From: Neolewinella persica DSM 23188
GTDB taxonomy: Bacteria > Bacteroidota > Bacteroidia > Chitinophagales > Saprospiraceae
Assembly (NCBI RefSeq): GCF_000373105.1
Contig: NZ_KB890451.1
Location: 1,192 to 48,799 of the forward strand
Length of the DNA: 47,608 nucleotides
Reading direction: 5' to 3'
Shown: positions 24,764 through 33,273 of the stretch, in pieces
Layout of the letters: every line of letters begins with the position of its first letter
How positions within the stretch are numbered: the stretch's first letter is position 1
The notes under the pieces: generated by a model
Told to the model about the DNA's origin: nothing
Database searches by the model: none
Seen by the model: only the letters and a program-made list of their open reading frames with translations
Made by a program: the position numbers and the translations under genes

Positions 24764-26821
24764 TCAATTCAACGACAGCATCACTTCATTAGTGAAGGGC
24801 GACACCTTCCCATCAGGAAACACCGCCCGCATTAGGTACTTATAAGTAGTGCCTTTGCGTATCCCCTGATCGAGGAACATTCGGTCGTTGCCGGGAAGGA
24901 CTTTGAGCAGGGAGACCGGTTGGTCTTCCGTACCCCGATAAAGGTAGAACTCGCGGGGTTTCTGGTTATAGGTCCAGGATACGGTGATGGTGCGCTCGTC
25001 GGCATTGGCGGCGAGGGTGAGATCCTGGATAGCGGGGCGTAGACCAAAATCACGCAAACGGGCGGACACAGGAACGCTAAAGTCGGATACCAGGCCATCA
25101 TCATCCATGGCCCTGAGTTTATAACTGTAGGCGGAGCCCCCTTCGACCAGGGTATCCCGATAATTACCCGGATAATCAGCTACCCCCCACTCCGCTATCA
25201 GAGAATAGTCTCCCGCCGCGTCCATTCGCTGCTTATAAAGTTGGTAAGTGGCTACGTCTTTGGAGGGACTGGTCGTCCAGCTAAGGGTAATTGCTCCACC
25301 ATTATTATCCACTTCTTTGATCTGCGGGGGCGCTGGAGGATAAACGTCAGGCTTTTTTAGAGCGAGTACAGGCGTAAATTCTGAGCCATTCCCCCTAAAG
25401 TCAAGTGCGCGTAACTGGTAATAGACCGTTTCTGCCGGGTCGACCATATCCACCGAGTCGATGTGGGTGGGGCCGGGCAGGTGATCGGGCGTGATCATGG
25501 CTAAATCCAAATTCGGATCGTTGCCTTTGAAGAGATAAAAACCAGCAAGATCAGGTTCGTCACTGACCAACCAACTCAGATGTGCCAGACCATTGGTATC
25601 GATATAGCCAGTAAAATCAGCTGGCATCACGGGCGGGCTAACATCGTAGGCCATGACCAACGACTCAAACGAGCTGTAAACAGTCCCTTGTTTGGAAACC
25701 GCCTGCACCCTAAAGAAATTAGAACGGTACTTCATGGGCAACACTGCTTTCCGGTCGGTCGGGGGTATTCCCTCCATGGCAATTTCGTACTTCCCGTCGG
25801 TGGAATCCGTGTGAACGATGCGGAATTCAGTTACGAGGTCAGCCGTCTCCTGGTCGAACTCCCAGTAAATAACGGCGTAGTTACTGTCCGTTTGTTCCGT
25901 ACGCGTCAGCAGGGGGCTGAAGCGAATGTCTTCGGCTCCTTTGCCCCGGGCTTCGCTGTACCGTACACTGCGCCCCCCAAGGTAGTCCTGGCCCCGTAAA
26001 CGGAAAACGATAGAGTCTTCGTTACGCTCAAATCGGTTGGTGTGGTACAGCTTTTTCAGCGGTTCAGCAACCGTTGCGGTAGTATCATAATCGTTGATCA
26101 GAGGAAGTTCGAATACGTCCCGAAAAGGACCACCCGCATCGGAGCGCTCCAGGTGCCAGGCAAAGAAGATTGGCTTGGCGTCGATGGTTCGCCACTCCAG
26201 CTCAGCACGGCGGTCGCGAAACTTTGCGTTAAGCGTGGGGACCGCCGGTTCTTCGAAGTCTTCCAGTGAAAAACTGTAGTATAACGTATCTCCCTGAGGA
26301 GTGGGAAAAACCTTAACCAGGTACTTAACGGTCTTTGCATCCCGCGGCCGCGCCCATCCCATTCCAGACCTTTCAATAGCCGTCCAATCGTAGCCCAGTG
26401 CATACTCGCTTACCCGCCAGCGGGCTTCAAACTCTTCCTCCGTTGTGTCTTCGTACTCCGGGGACAGGAAAGTCTCTTCCAGCAGTGAAGCGTCCATTTG
26501 CTCAATGTGAACGGAAGCCAGTGCGATGGTATCCCACGGTGAGCGGGTGAGCGAAGCCCGCCACGTTGCGTATGCTAACGGCTTCATATTCCGGCTTTCC
26601 AACAAAGTCAGTTCGGGCCGGGTATCCGTGCCCGAAACACTAAAAGCCTCCAGGGTCATATTGCCGTCAATCGCATGTTCGAACGTCGCCCACGATTGCG
26701 GAGCCCAGCGAACGAAGAGGCTGTCAGCACTGGCTTTCTGGAACGTTTTGTATTCCCCATCTTGCGCAGCAAGCGTAAGCATGCCGCCGCCGACAAATAG
26801 TAGAAAAAGTAAAAATCTCAT
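24764..26821 (-). CDS. Secreted fibronectin-III-type protein, last gene of the toxin-locus set
   Basis: 685 residues, signal peptide MRFLLFLLFVGGGMLTLAAQ. Residues about 30-190 form a distinct N-terminal domain starting DSLFVRWAPQSWATF. The RWAP-type start is one I recall from large Bacteroidota FnIII proteins. From about 195 there are four to five FnIII-like domains, each about 95 residues, with PP.....(V/I) starts and YYQLRA.D..GN.S or YSYKLRAMDDDG.VS ends. No enzymatic motif or T9SS sorting domain is visible. It is co-directional with the giant gene cluster and follows it after 214 bp that contain a REP-like element, so linkage is by position and domain type. A 21-bp variant of the dispersed motif lies at 26337. 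Confidence 0.8.
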   Translation of the reverse strand: MRFLLFLLFVGGGMLTLAAQDGEYKTFQKASADSLFVRWAPQSWATFEHAIDGNMTLEAFSVSGTDTRPELTLLESRNMKPLAYATWRASLTRSPWDTIALASVHIEQMDASLLEETFLSPEYEDTTEEEFEARWRVSEYALGYDWTAIERSGMGWARPRDAKTVKYLVKVFPTPQGDTLYYSFSLEDFEEPAVPTLNAKFRDRRAELEWRTIDAKPIFFAWHLERSDAGGPFRDVFELPLINDYDTTATVAEPLKKLYHTNRFERNEDSIVFRLRGQDYLGGRSVRYSEARGKGAEDIRFSPLLTRTEQTDSNYAVIYWEFDQETADLVTEFRIVHTDSTDGKYEIAMEGIPPTDRKAVLPMKYRSNFFRVQAVSKQGTVYSSFESLVMAYDVSPPVMPADFTGYIDTNGLAHLSWLVSDEPDLAGFYLFKGNDPNLDLAMITPDHLPGPTHIDSVDMVDPAETVYYQLRALDFRGNGSEFTPVLALKKPDVYPPAPPQIKEVDNNGGAITLSWTTSPSKDVATYQLYKQRMDAAGDYSLIAEWGVADYPGNYRDTLVEGGSAYSYKLRAMDDDGLVSDFSVPVSARLRDFGLRPAIQDLTLAANADERTITVSWTYNQKPREFYLYRGTEDQPVSLLKVLPGNDRMFLDQGIRKGTTYKYLMRAVFPDGKVSPFTNEVMLSLN
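26337..26357 (+). repeat. Dispersed motif, 21-bp variant inside FnIII gene
   Basis: TGCATCCCGCGGCCGCGCCCA carries the same T insertion as the copy at 24290. The coding strand reads ARPRDAK, in the same frame as that copy. Confidence 0.55.
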
Positions 26822-26867
26822 TAGAATAACTTCGTGGCGGGTAGCCGTGTAAAATTTATAGTAGAAA

Positions 26868-26987
26868 TGCGAATCAAGGGCTAAATCAAGCCAGATGCGG
26901 AGGCTCGGAGGTCCTCCGTCGCGCAGAAAAGGACTATCGTAACCTCCGAGTGTCCGATCCCTCAGTTTTAGCTCTTGATTCGCGTTA
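26868..26987. mobile_element. REP-like palindromic element 2
   Basis: The left end (26868-26885) reads TGCGAATCAAGGGCTAAA. The complement of the right end (26965-26987) begins TAACGCGAATCAAGAGCTAA. The right end is nearly identical to that of element 1 at 16913-16935. Inside, CGGAGG-T-CCTCCG forms a tight hairpin, and CTCGGAGGT (26904-26912) can also pair with ACCTCCGAG (26942-26950). It sits about 50 bp downstream of the stop of the 1196-codon gene. Confidence 0.6.
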
Positions 26988-27035
26988 AAAGCAAATCAGT
27001 AGCCAATTGTAATCATCGTCAACCACCATCTCCCG

Positions 27036-30000
27036 CTACAACATGGGGCGTCCACAGCGGTCTCCGATCTCGAGTTCCACCGTAAAGTTGAAGACTACCT
27101 TAACCTTCAAGATCATAAAGAGGTAGGTGGGGTTGGGCAGGTCAGCGTCGATCAAGACGCCAAGGCCAAGGTTTTTACCAACCCCCCTGTATTTCACATC
27201 CGCGTCGATGAAGGCCCAGATCCGGCCCGTAGCCCGCCACCCTTTGTGGCCATGAGGGGATTGCTGGGTATCGGCGGAACAACGGGTATTTGACTGGTAT
27301 TTCAGCAGGGACACATCGAAGCCAGCCCCCAACTGCGCGATGACACGGTTGTTTTTGTACTTACCTTTTTCCCGCGTGCGCTTTTCAATCTTCGCAAAGA
27401 TGTAGGCGCCGAAAGCAAAGCCCGTGCCCTGAGCGGCCTGCTCGGCCAGCGCTCCCCGATTGTGCGCCCGGTCGGTCTGAATACCAAAATAAGCAGCCGC
27501 CGCGGGATGGATGGGTGGAGGACCTGGCAGATCGTTTCCGATTAGGAAATAGGCCCCCGCACTTGCGTGCATACCATTGCCCATAATGAAGTTAACGGAG
27601 ACCGGCGGTAGCGGCAATCCATCGCCGGCTGTAATCGAATTGTCGGTGTAACCACCAACGTAAAGGTGCCATTTTTTACGAGGTGCGCTCACGAGAATAT
27701 CGATACCGCCCTCCCCGGTTATGGTGCCTTGCGCCGCGCTGATGCGCACCCGGGCCGTTCCCTGAAACTCGAAGCCTCGTTCGAAGTTCATGCGTAAAAA
27801 CAGGCTCCCGAGAATGGCATCATCCGGAGCGTTCGCCCCGCTGGTCGCCAAAGAATCGGCTTTCATGGTTTCAGCCTTGTCTTTGTCCAGACCCTTCGTG
27901 CGATCGGGGGCGGTCTCGGACAGTTTACCGCCAGCTACGTCGGCCCCGGGCGGGGCAGGACTGATGATCTCAATCAGCCCGTAAAACATGATGTCCTGAA
28001 TGGCCGTCTTGCTAAAGGCGATTTCCAGCGTAGCGACGCCATCAAGTGTCTCCGTGTTCGGAGGTTTCGGGTTGACGAAGGGAACAGAGACCTTTAGGCC
28101 AAGCACGATGTTTTCGTTAGGCACGTACTTCAGTCCGCTCGTGGTTACGCCGAGTTGCCCGTTTCCACCATTGAGAAGATCGGCACTCTCCATTTTCATG
28201 TGGTAATAGGCACCGCCACCAATGCCGTTGATACCAACCACCTTGGGTATTACCTCCAGGTACCAGTCCGCTGATTCCACGAGAGCATCCACGTACCAGT
28301 ATTCAAAGTCTTTCTTCCCGAAGATGGCGTTCATCTCAACGGCGAACATGGGCGATTCAGGGTCGGGGCCAATCTTAACGTCGAGCGAGCCCTGAAATCC
28401 TTCTCCATAAACCGGATCGTCATCGAAGATGTGAACGATGCCAATCGCCTGGATACTCGGCAATTTGAGACAAACGTAAACGCTGCTTACGTCGAGGCCT
28501 GCGTTGACGTAGTGGTCATAAGTCTTCGTGCTGTCCAGCTTGCCCAGCACGCTCACTTGCGTCGTCGCCGCAAATCCATTATCCCCCTGCGCCATTGTGT
28601 TGATGCTCAGGTCGCAGGTCAGGCGAGGGCCCTGGCGGGTAAAGAGGATGCGGGGTAAAGGGATGGGAACTTCATAGTTGAACAGGCGTACATCACTAAA
28701 ACCGATGGAGCCGGAGCCATCATCGATCATACTCATGCGTGGGGCACGGGTAGAGAACTGCAGCCCGTCGAAGGATACTCGTGCGGAGAAGACCGCTTCT
28801 TCTTCGGAGGTCGCGCCGCCTTCGTTATTCCCCGCCCGCAGGTAGGCGTCGCCGTAGAGCACGGCGGAAGGGATGAAGCTGGTTGGCGTGGATTCGATTT
28901 TCAGGTAGGAGCCCGGCTTGATGGTCACCTCTGCGAACTTAAAGACATTGAACTCGTAAGTTTCGGTGGTGATGACCGTGAAGTTGTACCGCTTTTCCGG
29001 GATACAGGCGAAGGCTTCGTACAGGAATGCCTCCCCGTCCTCGGAAACGGGCAGCGCTACACGCCCGTCGAATTCAAAGCTGGTTACGTTGGAGGCGAGC
29101 AAATCCACTTTCAGGGTGGATACAGAGAACTGCCAGCGCTCGTTCATCCGTCCTTCATCGAAGGGAATGATGTCGTCGGCGTAGAAATGGCCACTGACGC
29201 CATGGCCGTCCATGATCAGGTCATTAACGCCAATTTTGCGGCGGGCTTTCATGATGGTGTCACGCGGAAGGGTATCGAGGGGCGCGGCCGCAGGTGCAGG
29301 GTAGGTTAAGGGAGCAGGGCCGGTGGCGAAGGGATCTAGCGGACCACCCATGGGCAATCCGTTCTCGTCCTTCATCCCGTTCTTCAGGCGAAAGTCCGGC
29401 AACACCAGCTTTCCACCCGCATACAGGTGATCCCCGTAATCGTCGAGCATCAGCATACCGGTACCGTTTTGGCCGTTGCTTCCGCTGGTGTCGCGCTCCA
29501 CGGTGGTAAACTGCGGAGGCAGCATCATCTCCAGGTTCTGGATGTAGACGCCACGCCAGAGGTTGGGGTTGCCGGGCGGAAGGTAAGCCTCCCGGTAACC
29601 GGGGGGGAACTTTACGTCCGGACTGTTGCGGTAGTCACTGAAGTCGAAGACGGCGTTGGTAAGGTTGAACGCCAGGTCGGGGTACTCCGCAAGGGCAAAG
29701 TCCGGCAGGTCAACGGTAGCCAGCATATTGTTCCAGTCCTGAACGACCATGGATATCTTTCCCCATACCTGACCATCTTCGTAGAGCAAGCCGTTTTTAT
29801 CTACGGGTACGATCCAGTCGCGGCTAAAGATTACCTGCGCTTCTACGCCCATTTCCACGAAGCCGTCGCAGTCGATGGTCACGAAGGTGCCTGACTTTTG
29901 GGTGCCGGCCTGGTCTCCGCTCAGTCCGTTGGGCTCTTCCCGCCACCCTTCCAGGATGAAGCCGAATTTGTTGGGGTCCATCGTCCCGATGGGGACGTTG

Positions 30001-30626
30001 TTGTAGAGCCCCAGCGTTGCCTCCCCCACAATACCGCCGTTGTGGCTGATCTTCAGGTTCGGGGTGCCGAAGATCAGCTCTACATATTCGATGATTTCCC
30101 CATCAGCATCCGTCTTTGGCTGGCCCAGCGTGGCGCTGACGGTACGTTGGGGGAGTTTCATGCCTAGGAGTACTTCCACTTCGGCGTACTCGGGGTAGAG
30201 CTCCAGTTTGTCAAAGGCGATGGTGGTTATTACCCCGCCGATGGTGTCGGACATCACGATGGGGAACTTCATGAAGGCCAGGCTGTCCAGGCGCTGTAGC
30301 AGGCTGCCGATGTTCATGGCGTTTTTTAGCTTTTTTCGGGCGGCGGCCAGGCGGTCGGAGTCTTTTTCCAGGGCCATTAGTTTTTGGCCTAGGGGGGGCT
30401 GGGAGACACTTAGACGAGCAAGTCGAAGAAGCTCTCCTCTATAAAAATCTGAACTATTTAATGAATCACCTTTCAATATAGCACCTCCATCTGTGGCTAC
30501 CTCCACCTTAGTTTTCTTGATAGGATTGCTATTTGGATGTTTTATAAAAGTATCTGAGCAATGTATTAAATTAAAGCTAAATACAATAAAAAAGCATGTT
30601 AATAGTACGTAGGGCGTAGGTTTCAT
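27036..30626 (-). CDS. Giant secreted protein of the toxin locus (unknown family)
   Basis: 1196 residues. The N-terminus (PYVLLTCFFIVFSFNLIHC) is a signal sequence, and the Cys at 23 gives only a poor lipobox. The rest is beta-rich with no transmembrane helix. Recognisable stretches are a helical part (about 60-115), IAFDKLELYPEYAEVEVLLGMKLPQ, several repeated sheet-like segments (VALPVSEDGEAFLYEAFACIP), and a Gly-rich barrel-like end (FAFGAYIFAKIEKRT...LFMILKVKVVFNFTVELEIGD). The start codon overlaps the stop of the upstream gene (TAATG). The first 60 codons are AT-rich like the upstream toxin cassette, while the rest is GC-rich like the host, so the cassette border falls inside this gene. 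A dispersed-motif copy at 29279 encodes APAAAP. I infer a surface or secretion accessory. No function is known to me. Confidence 0.8.
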   Translation of the reverse strand: MKPTPYVLLTCFFIVFSFNLIHCSDTFIKHPNSNPIKKTKVEVATDGGAILKGDSLNSSDFYRGELLRLARLSVSQPPLGQKLMALEKDSDRLAAARKKLKNAMNIGSLLQRLDSLAFMKFPIVMSDTIGGVITTIAFDKLELYPEYAEVEVLLGMKLPQRTVSATLGQPKTDADGEIIEYVELIFGTPNLKISHNGGIVGEATLGLYNNVPIGTMDPNKFGFILEGWREEPNGLSGDQAGTQKSGTFVTIDCDGFVEMGVEAQVIFSRDWIVPVDKNGLLYEDGQVWGKISMVVQDWNNMLATVDLPDFALAEYPDLAFNLTNAVFDFSDYRNSPDVKFPPGYREAYLPPGNPNLWRGVYIQNLEMMLPPQFTTVERDTSGSNGQNGTGMLMLDDYGDHLYAGGKLVLPDFRLKNGMKDENGLPMGGPLDPFATGPAPLTYPAPAAAPLDTLPRDTIMKARRKIGVNDLIMDGHGVSGHFYADDIIPFDEGRMNERWQFSVSTLKVDLLASNVTSFEFDGRVALPVSEDGEAFLYEAFACIPEKRYNFTVITTETYEFNVFKFAEVTIKPGSYLKIESTPTSFIPSAVLYGDAYLRAGNNEGGATSEEEAVFSARVSFDGLQFSTRAPRMSMIDDGSGSIGFSDVRLFNYEVPIPLPRILFTRQGPRLTCDLSINTMAQGDNGFAATTQVSVLGKLDSTKTYDHYVNAGLDVSSVYVCLKLPSIQAIGIVHIFDDDPVYGEGFQGSLDVKIGPDPESPMFAVEMNAIFGKKDFEYWYVDALVESADWYLEVIPKVVGINGIGGGAYYHMKMESADLLNGGNGQLGVTTSGLKYVPNENIVLGLKVSVPFVNPKPPNTETLDGVATLEIAFSKTAIQDIMFYGLIEIISPAPPGADVAGGKLSETAPDRTKGLDKDKAETMKADSLATSGANAPDDAILGSLFLRMNFERGFEFQGTARVRISAAQGTITGEGGIDILVSAPRKKWHLYVGGYTDNSITAGDGLPLPPVSVNFIMGNGMHASAGAYFLIGNDLPGPPPIHPAAAAYFGIQTDRAHNRGALAEQAAQGTGFAFGAYIFAKIEKRTREKGKYKNNRVIAQLGAGFDVSLLKYQSNTRCSADTQQSPHGHKGWRATGRIWAFIDADVKYRGVGKNLGLGVLIDADLPNPTYLFMILKVKVVFNFTVELEIGDRCGRPML
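29279..29298 (-). repeat. Dispersed 20-bp motif inside the 1196-codon gene
   Basis: Minus strand TGCACCTGCGGCCGCGCCCC has one mismatch, in the last base. It is translated APAAAP. Confidence 0.75.
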
Positions 30627-31543
30627 TATTTGGTGTTTTCTTTATTAATTTTAAACCACTCTCCGTTCATATTCCTTTGAAAGTTAACCCACTCGGGGTG
30701 CAAATCATGAATGTGAGCTAGCAGCCAATCAGCCAAAAATAATGCAAAATTGGTATGCTGAGACATGCCAATTGAATAATTTTTTAAGTCCTCCTTAAGA
30801 TAGGCTAATGACTTGTTGGCTTCGATTTCAGAGTTTAATATTTTAACTTCTCCAGAAGCTAAAGCATTGATAAGATCAATCTCAAATACACTAGTGTAAA
30901 TTGTTGTTTTATTGGTTCCATCGAGGTCAATATGCTCAATTGTATCGCAAACGCCACTAAACACCCGGTAAGCTCTTTCAGAAACTACTCGTTCCTGAGA
31001 ATGATCATCTTTGGAATAAATATTTACGAAATTAAAGTCTTGGTTATCTGATCCATAGAAAAGGTTCCAGCATGGATTTCGTATTTTTTTATCAAAAAAC
31101 TTCGTTTCCTTAAAATCTTTCTGAATTTTATTTCCTAGGATTATTTTTACGCCAGGAGCGATTGACTTAATATCTAATGCAAGACTGTTATGGCGTTGAG
31201 GTTTTTTACTCAAATGTTCACTGCCTTTTTCAACGTCGATCGGTAAGATGGAAGCCTCCACACATTTGAAAATTTCTAACAACTCATTCATTAACTTCGT
31301 ATATCCACTTTTTAAATCTAAATTTAACAGAAAAGAATAGTGGTCAACTTGTTCAATGACAGTATTAAAGCGACCGTCTATACCGTAAAAAAAATATAAA
31401 TACGATCTAATAAAATTATTTAGTATATCGTTCTTTTGTCTCAAACATTCACTAGATAACCAAGAAGAAAACTCTTTTGCAGAAAGATTCTCTATCTGGT
31501 CCAACGTATTCTTTACCCAAAACAGGTTTGTTTCCTTTTTCAT
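30626..31543 (-). CDS. Unrecognised AT-rich gene, candidate immunity protein
   Basis: 305 residues, no signal peptide and no membrane helix, so probably cytoplasmic. It is rich in Asn, Lys, Ile and Asp, in line with its AT-rich DNA. It starts MKKETNLFWVKNTLDQIENL and ends with a helical segment (MSQHTNFALFLADWLLAHIHDLHPEWVNF). No known domain was recognised. It lies 14 nt downstream of the HINT-toxin gene and overlaps the next start by one base, the usual position and type for an immunity protein against the toxin just upstream. That role is inference from context. Its 305 residues are long for an immunity protein. Confidence 0.6.
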   Translation of the reverse strand: MKKETNLFWVKNTLDQIENLSAKEFSSWLSSECLRQKNDILNNFIRSYLYFFYGIDGRFNTVIEQVDHYSFLLNLDLKSGYTKLMNELLEIFKCVEASILPIDVEKGSEHLSKKPQRHNSLALDIKSIAPGVKIILGNKIQKDFKETKFFDKKIRNPCWNLFYGSDNQDFNFVNIYSKDDHSQERVVSERAYRVFSGVCDTIEHIDLDGTNKTTIYTSVFEIDLINALASGEVKILNSEIEANKSLAYLKEDLKNYSIGMSQHTNFALFLADWLLAHIHDLHPEWVNFQRNMNGEWFKINKENTK

Positions 31544-31557
31544 ATTTTTTTGATATT

Positions 31558-33270
31558 CTACCGAAGATGATAATCGCGAAGCGTACCGAAGTAGTCACTT
31601 GCCTTATATGTAGTTACAGCCGCTTTCAAATCAGCTAATCTTTGGCCTGAAAGAATTTCTTCACCTAAGCGAAACTCAACTTTTCCTGGAGTATCGAAAA
31701 GGCCTGCATCTATCAGGTATCTAAGTTCTGTAATTGTGCCACCACCAAAAAAAGAATTTGTATTGTCATACAATGCGGTAAAATCGTCAATAAGGTCAGT
31801 GTGATAAAATATCTTCCCTCCTCTTCCCACAGACTTCTGAATAGATCGTGCTACTAATGGAAGCCATTGGTCTATTTGAGTTAAATTTTCAATATTTTCC
31901 GTAGACATAAATCCGTGAGTCCAGAGTTTATTCCAGATAGTAGAACCAAGTTGAGATGCCGCGTTTCCTGCTGGTCCTTGCCTGGACCCTAAAGATACGT
32001 TTATCCGAGAGTTTTTTTGATTAATAAAGTATACGTACCTGAAGTCCTTGAAATACTCTTTTCTCAAAGCAGTGTTAGCAAATCCAGGAAATTGATTTAA
32101 GTTGTTTGCAAAGAAATTTGTTCGCGCCCAATTCATAACTTCAAACACGATTTTCTCATCTTTCGTTATTAGCGTAGTCTCAGATATAGAGTTAATCCGA
32201 CTCGCAACTGGACCAGAAATAGATTGAAGGAATAGTTCTTTTCGTGAGGAACTCCAACTAGAAATAATTTGCTTTACTAGATTCTGATCTCTAAGACTTC
32301 GAATCGCGGCTGCAACCCTGCAGAGGTTATGGGCCATATACCCTGAATCTCCTACAAAGTAATTATGATCCCGCCAAACCTCCAAATTAATAACAGGCTC
32401 TTCACCAGGCCGCTTTTGCTTATGCCGCAGCCTTTCTTTTAGACCGTTACTAAGAATGACGGATTCCCCAATTTCGAATTGACCGATCGGCTTGTAAAAA
32501 TCATCTCTTGCTGAGAAGAAGGGATGGTTTAGTGTAGCACCAATAACATCACCATTGGTAAAAGTGAAATTCCAAATTTCAGTCGGAGAGCGTTTAAATT
32601 TTCCCGTAATGGGTCTTCTTGTATGGCCTGTTTCGTCCCATTCAAAGTCATGAAGCCTGGTATCAATTAGGCTAGGTCGGATATTGTTTACCTTTCCTGT
32701 ACCCGTAATCATCATTTCCGGCATGGAAATGTAGATTGATTCTCCCTTACTTGTTAGGTTATTCTGTTTTAGCCACCGATTAGGTCGCCGGAGGCTCATT
32801 TCTGTTTGGGAGCCATCTTCGTTTTCAATTACGATGTCCACCCATTTCCAGGTAAAAGGTGTTATTTCTTCGTAGTCAAGGGCTGCTCCCGGACTAGCTA
32901 ATAAGGATTTGTCTGTCTGGTATCCGTCCTCATCTTCTGGGTTAGAATAAGAAAGAATGAATCTCTCGGCGTTAAGAGCATTTAGCTTTCTTTGGTGCTC
33001 GATCATAGCCTTTGAATAGCCTGAAAGCGGTGGCGGCTTTTCTGTCCATATGTCGAGTAATCTATTAGGGTCGAGGAAACAGGACTTGACCTCAGTATCC
33101 GACAGAGATTTATGGTCGACGATGTGCTGACCAGGTAATTTTTCTGAGAGGATGGAACCTAAAGGGCCAGACTGCCCCACGACAGTTCCGATAGTACACA
33201 GCATCAAGAGCAAGACCTTCACTTGCTTAACCATGCTCCAAGATAATCCGTACATTTTCTGGAAATCCAT
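31558..33270 (-). CDS. Secreted protein with C-terminal half of a HINT domain and an unknown toxin-like C-terminus
   Basis: 570 residues from ATG 33270. The ATG at codon 13 (33234) begins a clean signal peptide (MVKQVKVLLLMLCTIGTVVGQ). Residues about 130-317 match the back part of polymorphic-toxin HINT domains: EEITPFTWKWVDI, SMPEMMITGTGKVNNIRPSLIDTRL, RPITGKF, then FTFTNGDVIGATLNHPFF with the TxxH histidine H249, FEIGESVIL, NLEVWRDHNYFVG and MAHNLC (H314, N315, C317), the C-terminal splice-junction signature. The front block with the nucleophile Cys is missing and is found at the end of the upstream gene. Residues 318-570 are unrecognised and stand where toxin domains stand. The frame is the same as the upstream gene, with only TAA-GCA between. 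Confidence 0.78.
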   Translation of the reverse strand: MDFQKMYGLSWSMVKQVKVLLLMLCTIGTVVGQSGPLGSILSEKLPGQHIVDHKSLSDTEVKSCFLDPNRLLDIWTEKPPPLSGYSKAMIEHQRKLNALNAERFILSYSNPEDEDGYQTDKSLLASPGAALDYEEITPFTWKWVDIVIENEDGSQTEMSLRRPNRWLKQNNLTSKGESIYISMPEMMITGTGKVNNIRPSLIDTRLHDFEWDETGHTRRPITGKFKRSPTEIWNFTFTNGDVIGATLNHPFFSARDDFYKPIGQFEIGESVILSNGLKERLRHKQKRPGEEPVINLEVWRDHNYFVGDSGYMAHNLCRVAAAIRSLRDQNLVKQIISSWSSSRKELFLQSISGPVASRINSISETTLITKDEKIVFEVMNWARTNFFANNLNQFPGFANTALRKEYFKDFRYVYFINQKNSRINVSLGSRQGPAGNAASQLGSTIWNKLWTHGFMSTENIENLTQIDQWLPLVARSIQKSVGRGGKIFYHTDLIDDFTALYDNTNSFFGGGTITELRYLIDAGLFDTPGKVEFRLGEEILSGQRLADLKAAVTTYKASDYFGTLRDYHLR

Positions 33271-33273
33271 TGC

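Noticed and set aside
29829..29851. ACCTGCGCTTCTACGCCCA as a further dispersed-motif copy
   Set aside because: Needs an indel plus several mismatches; cannot be told from chance.
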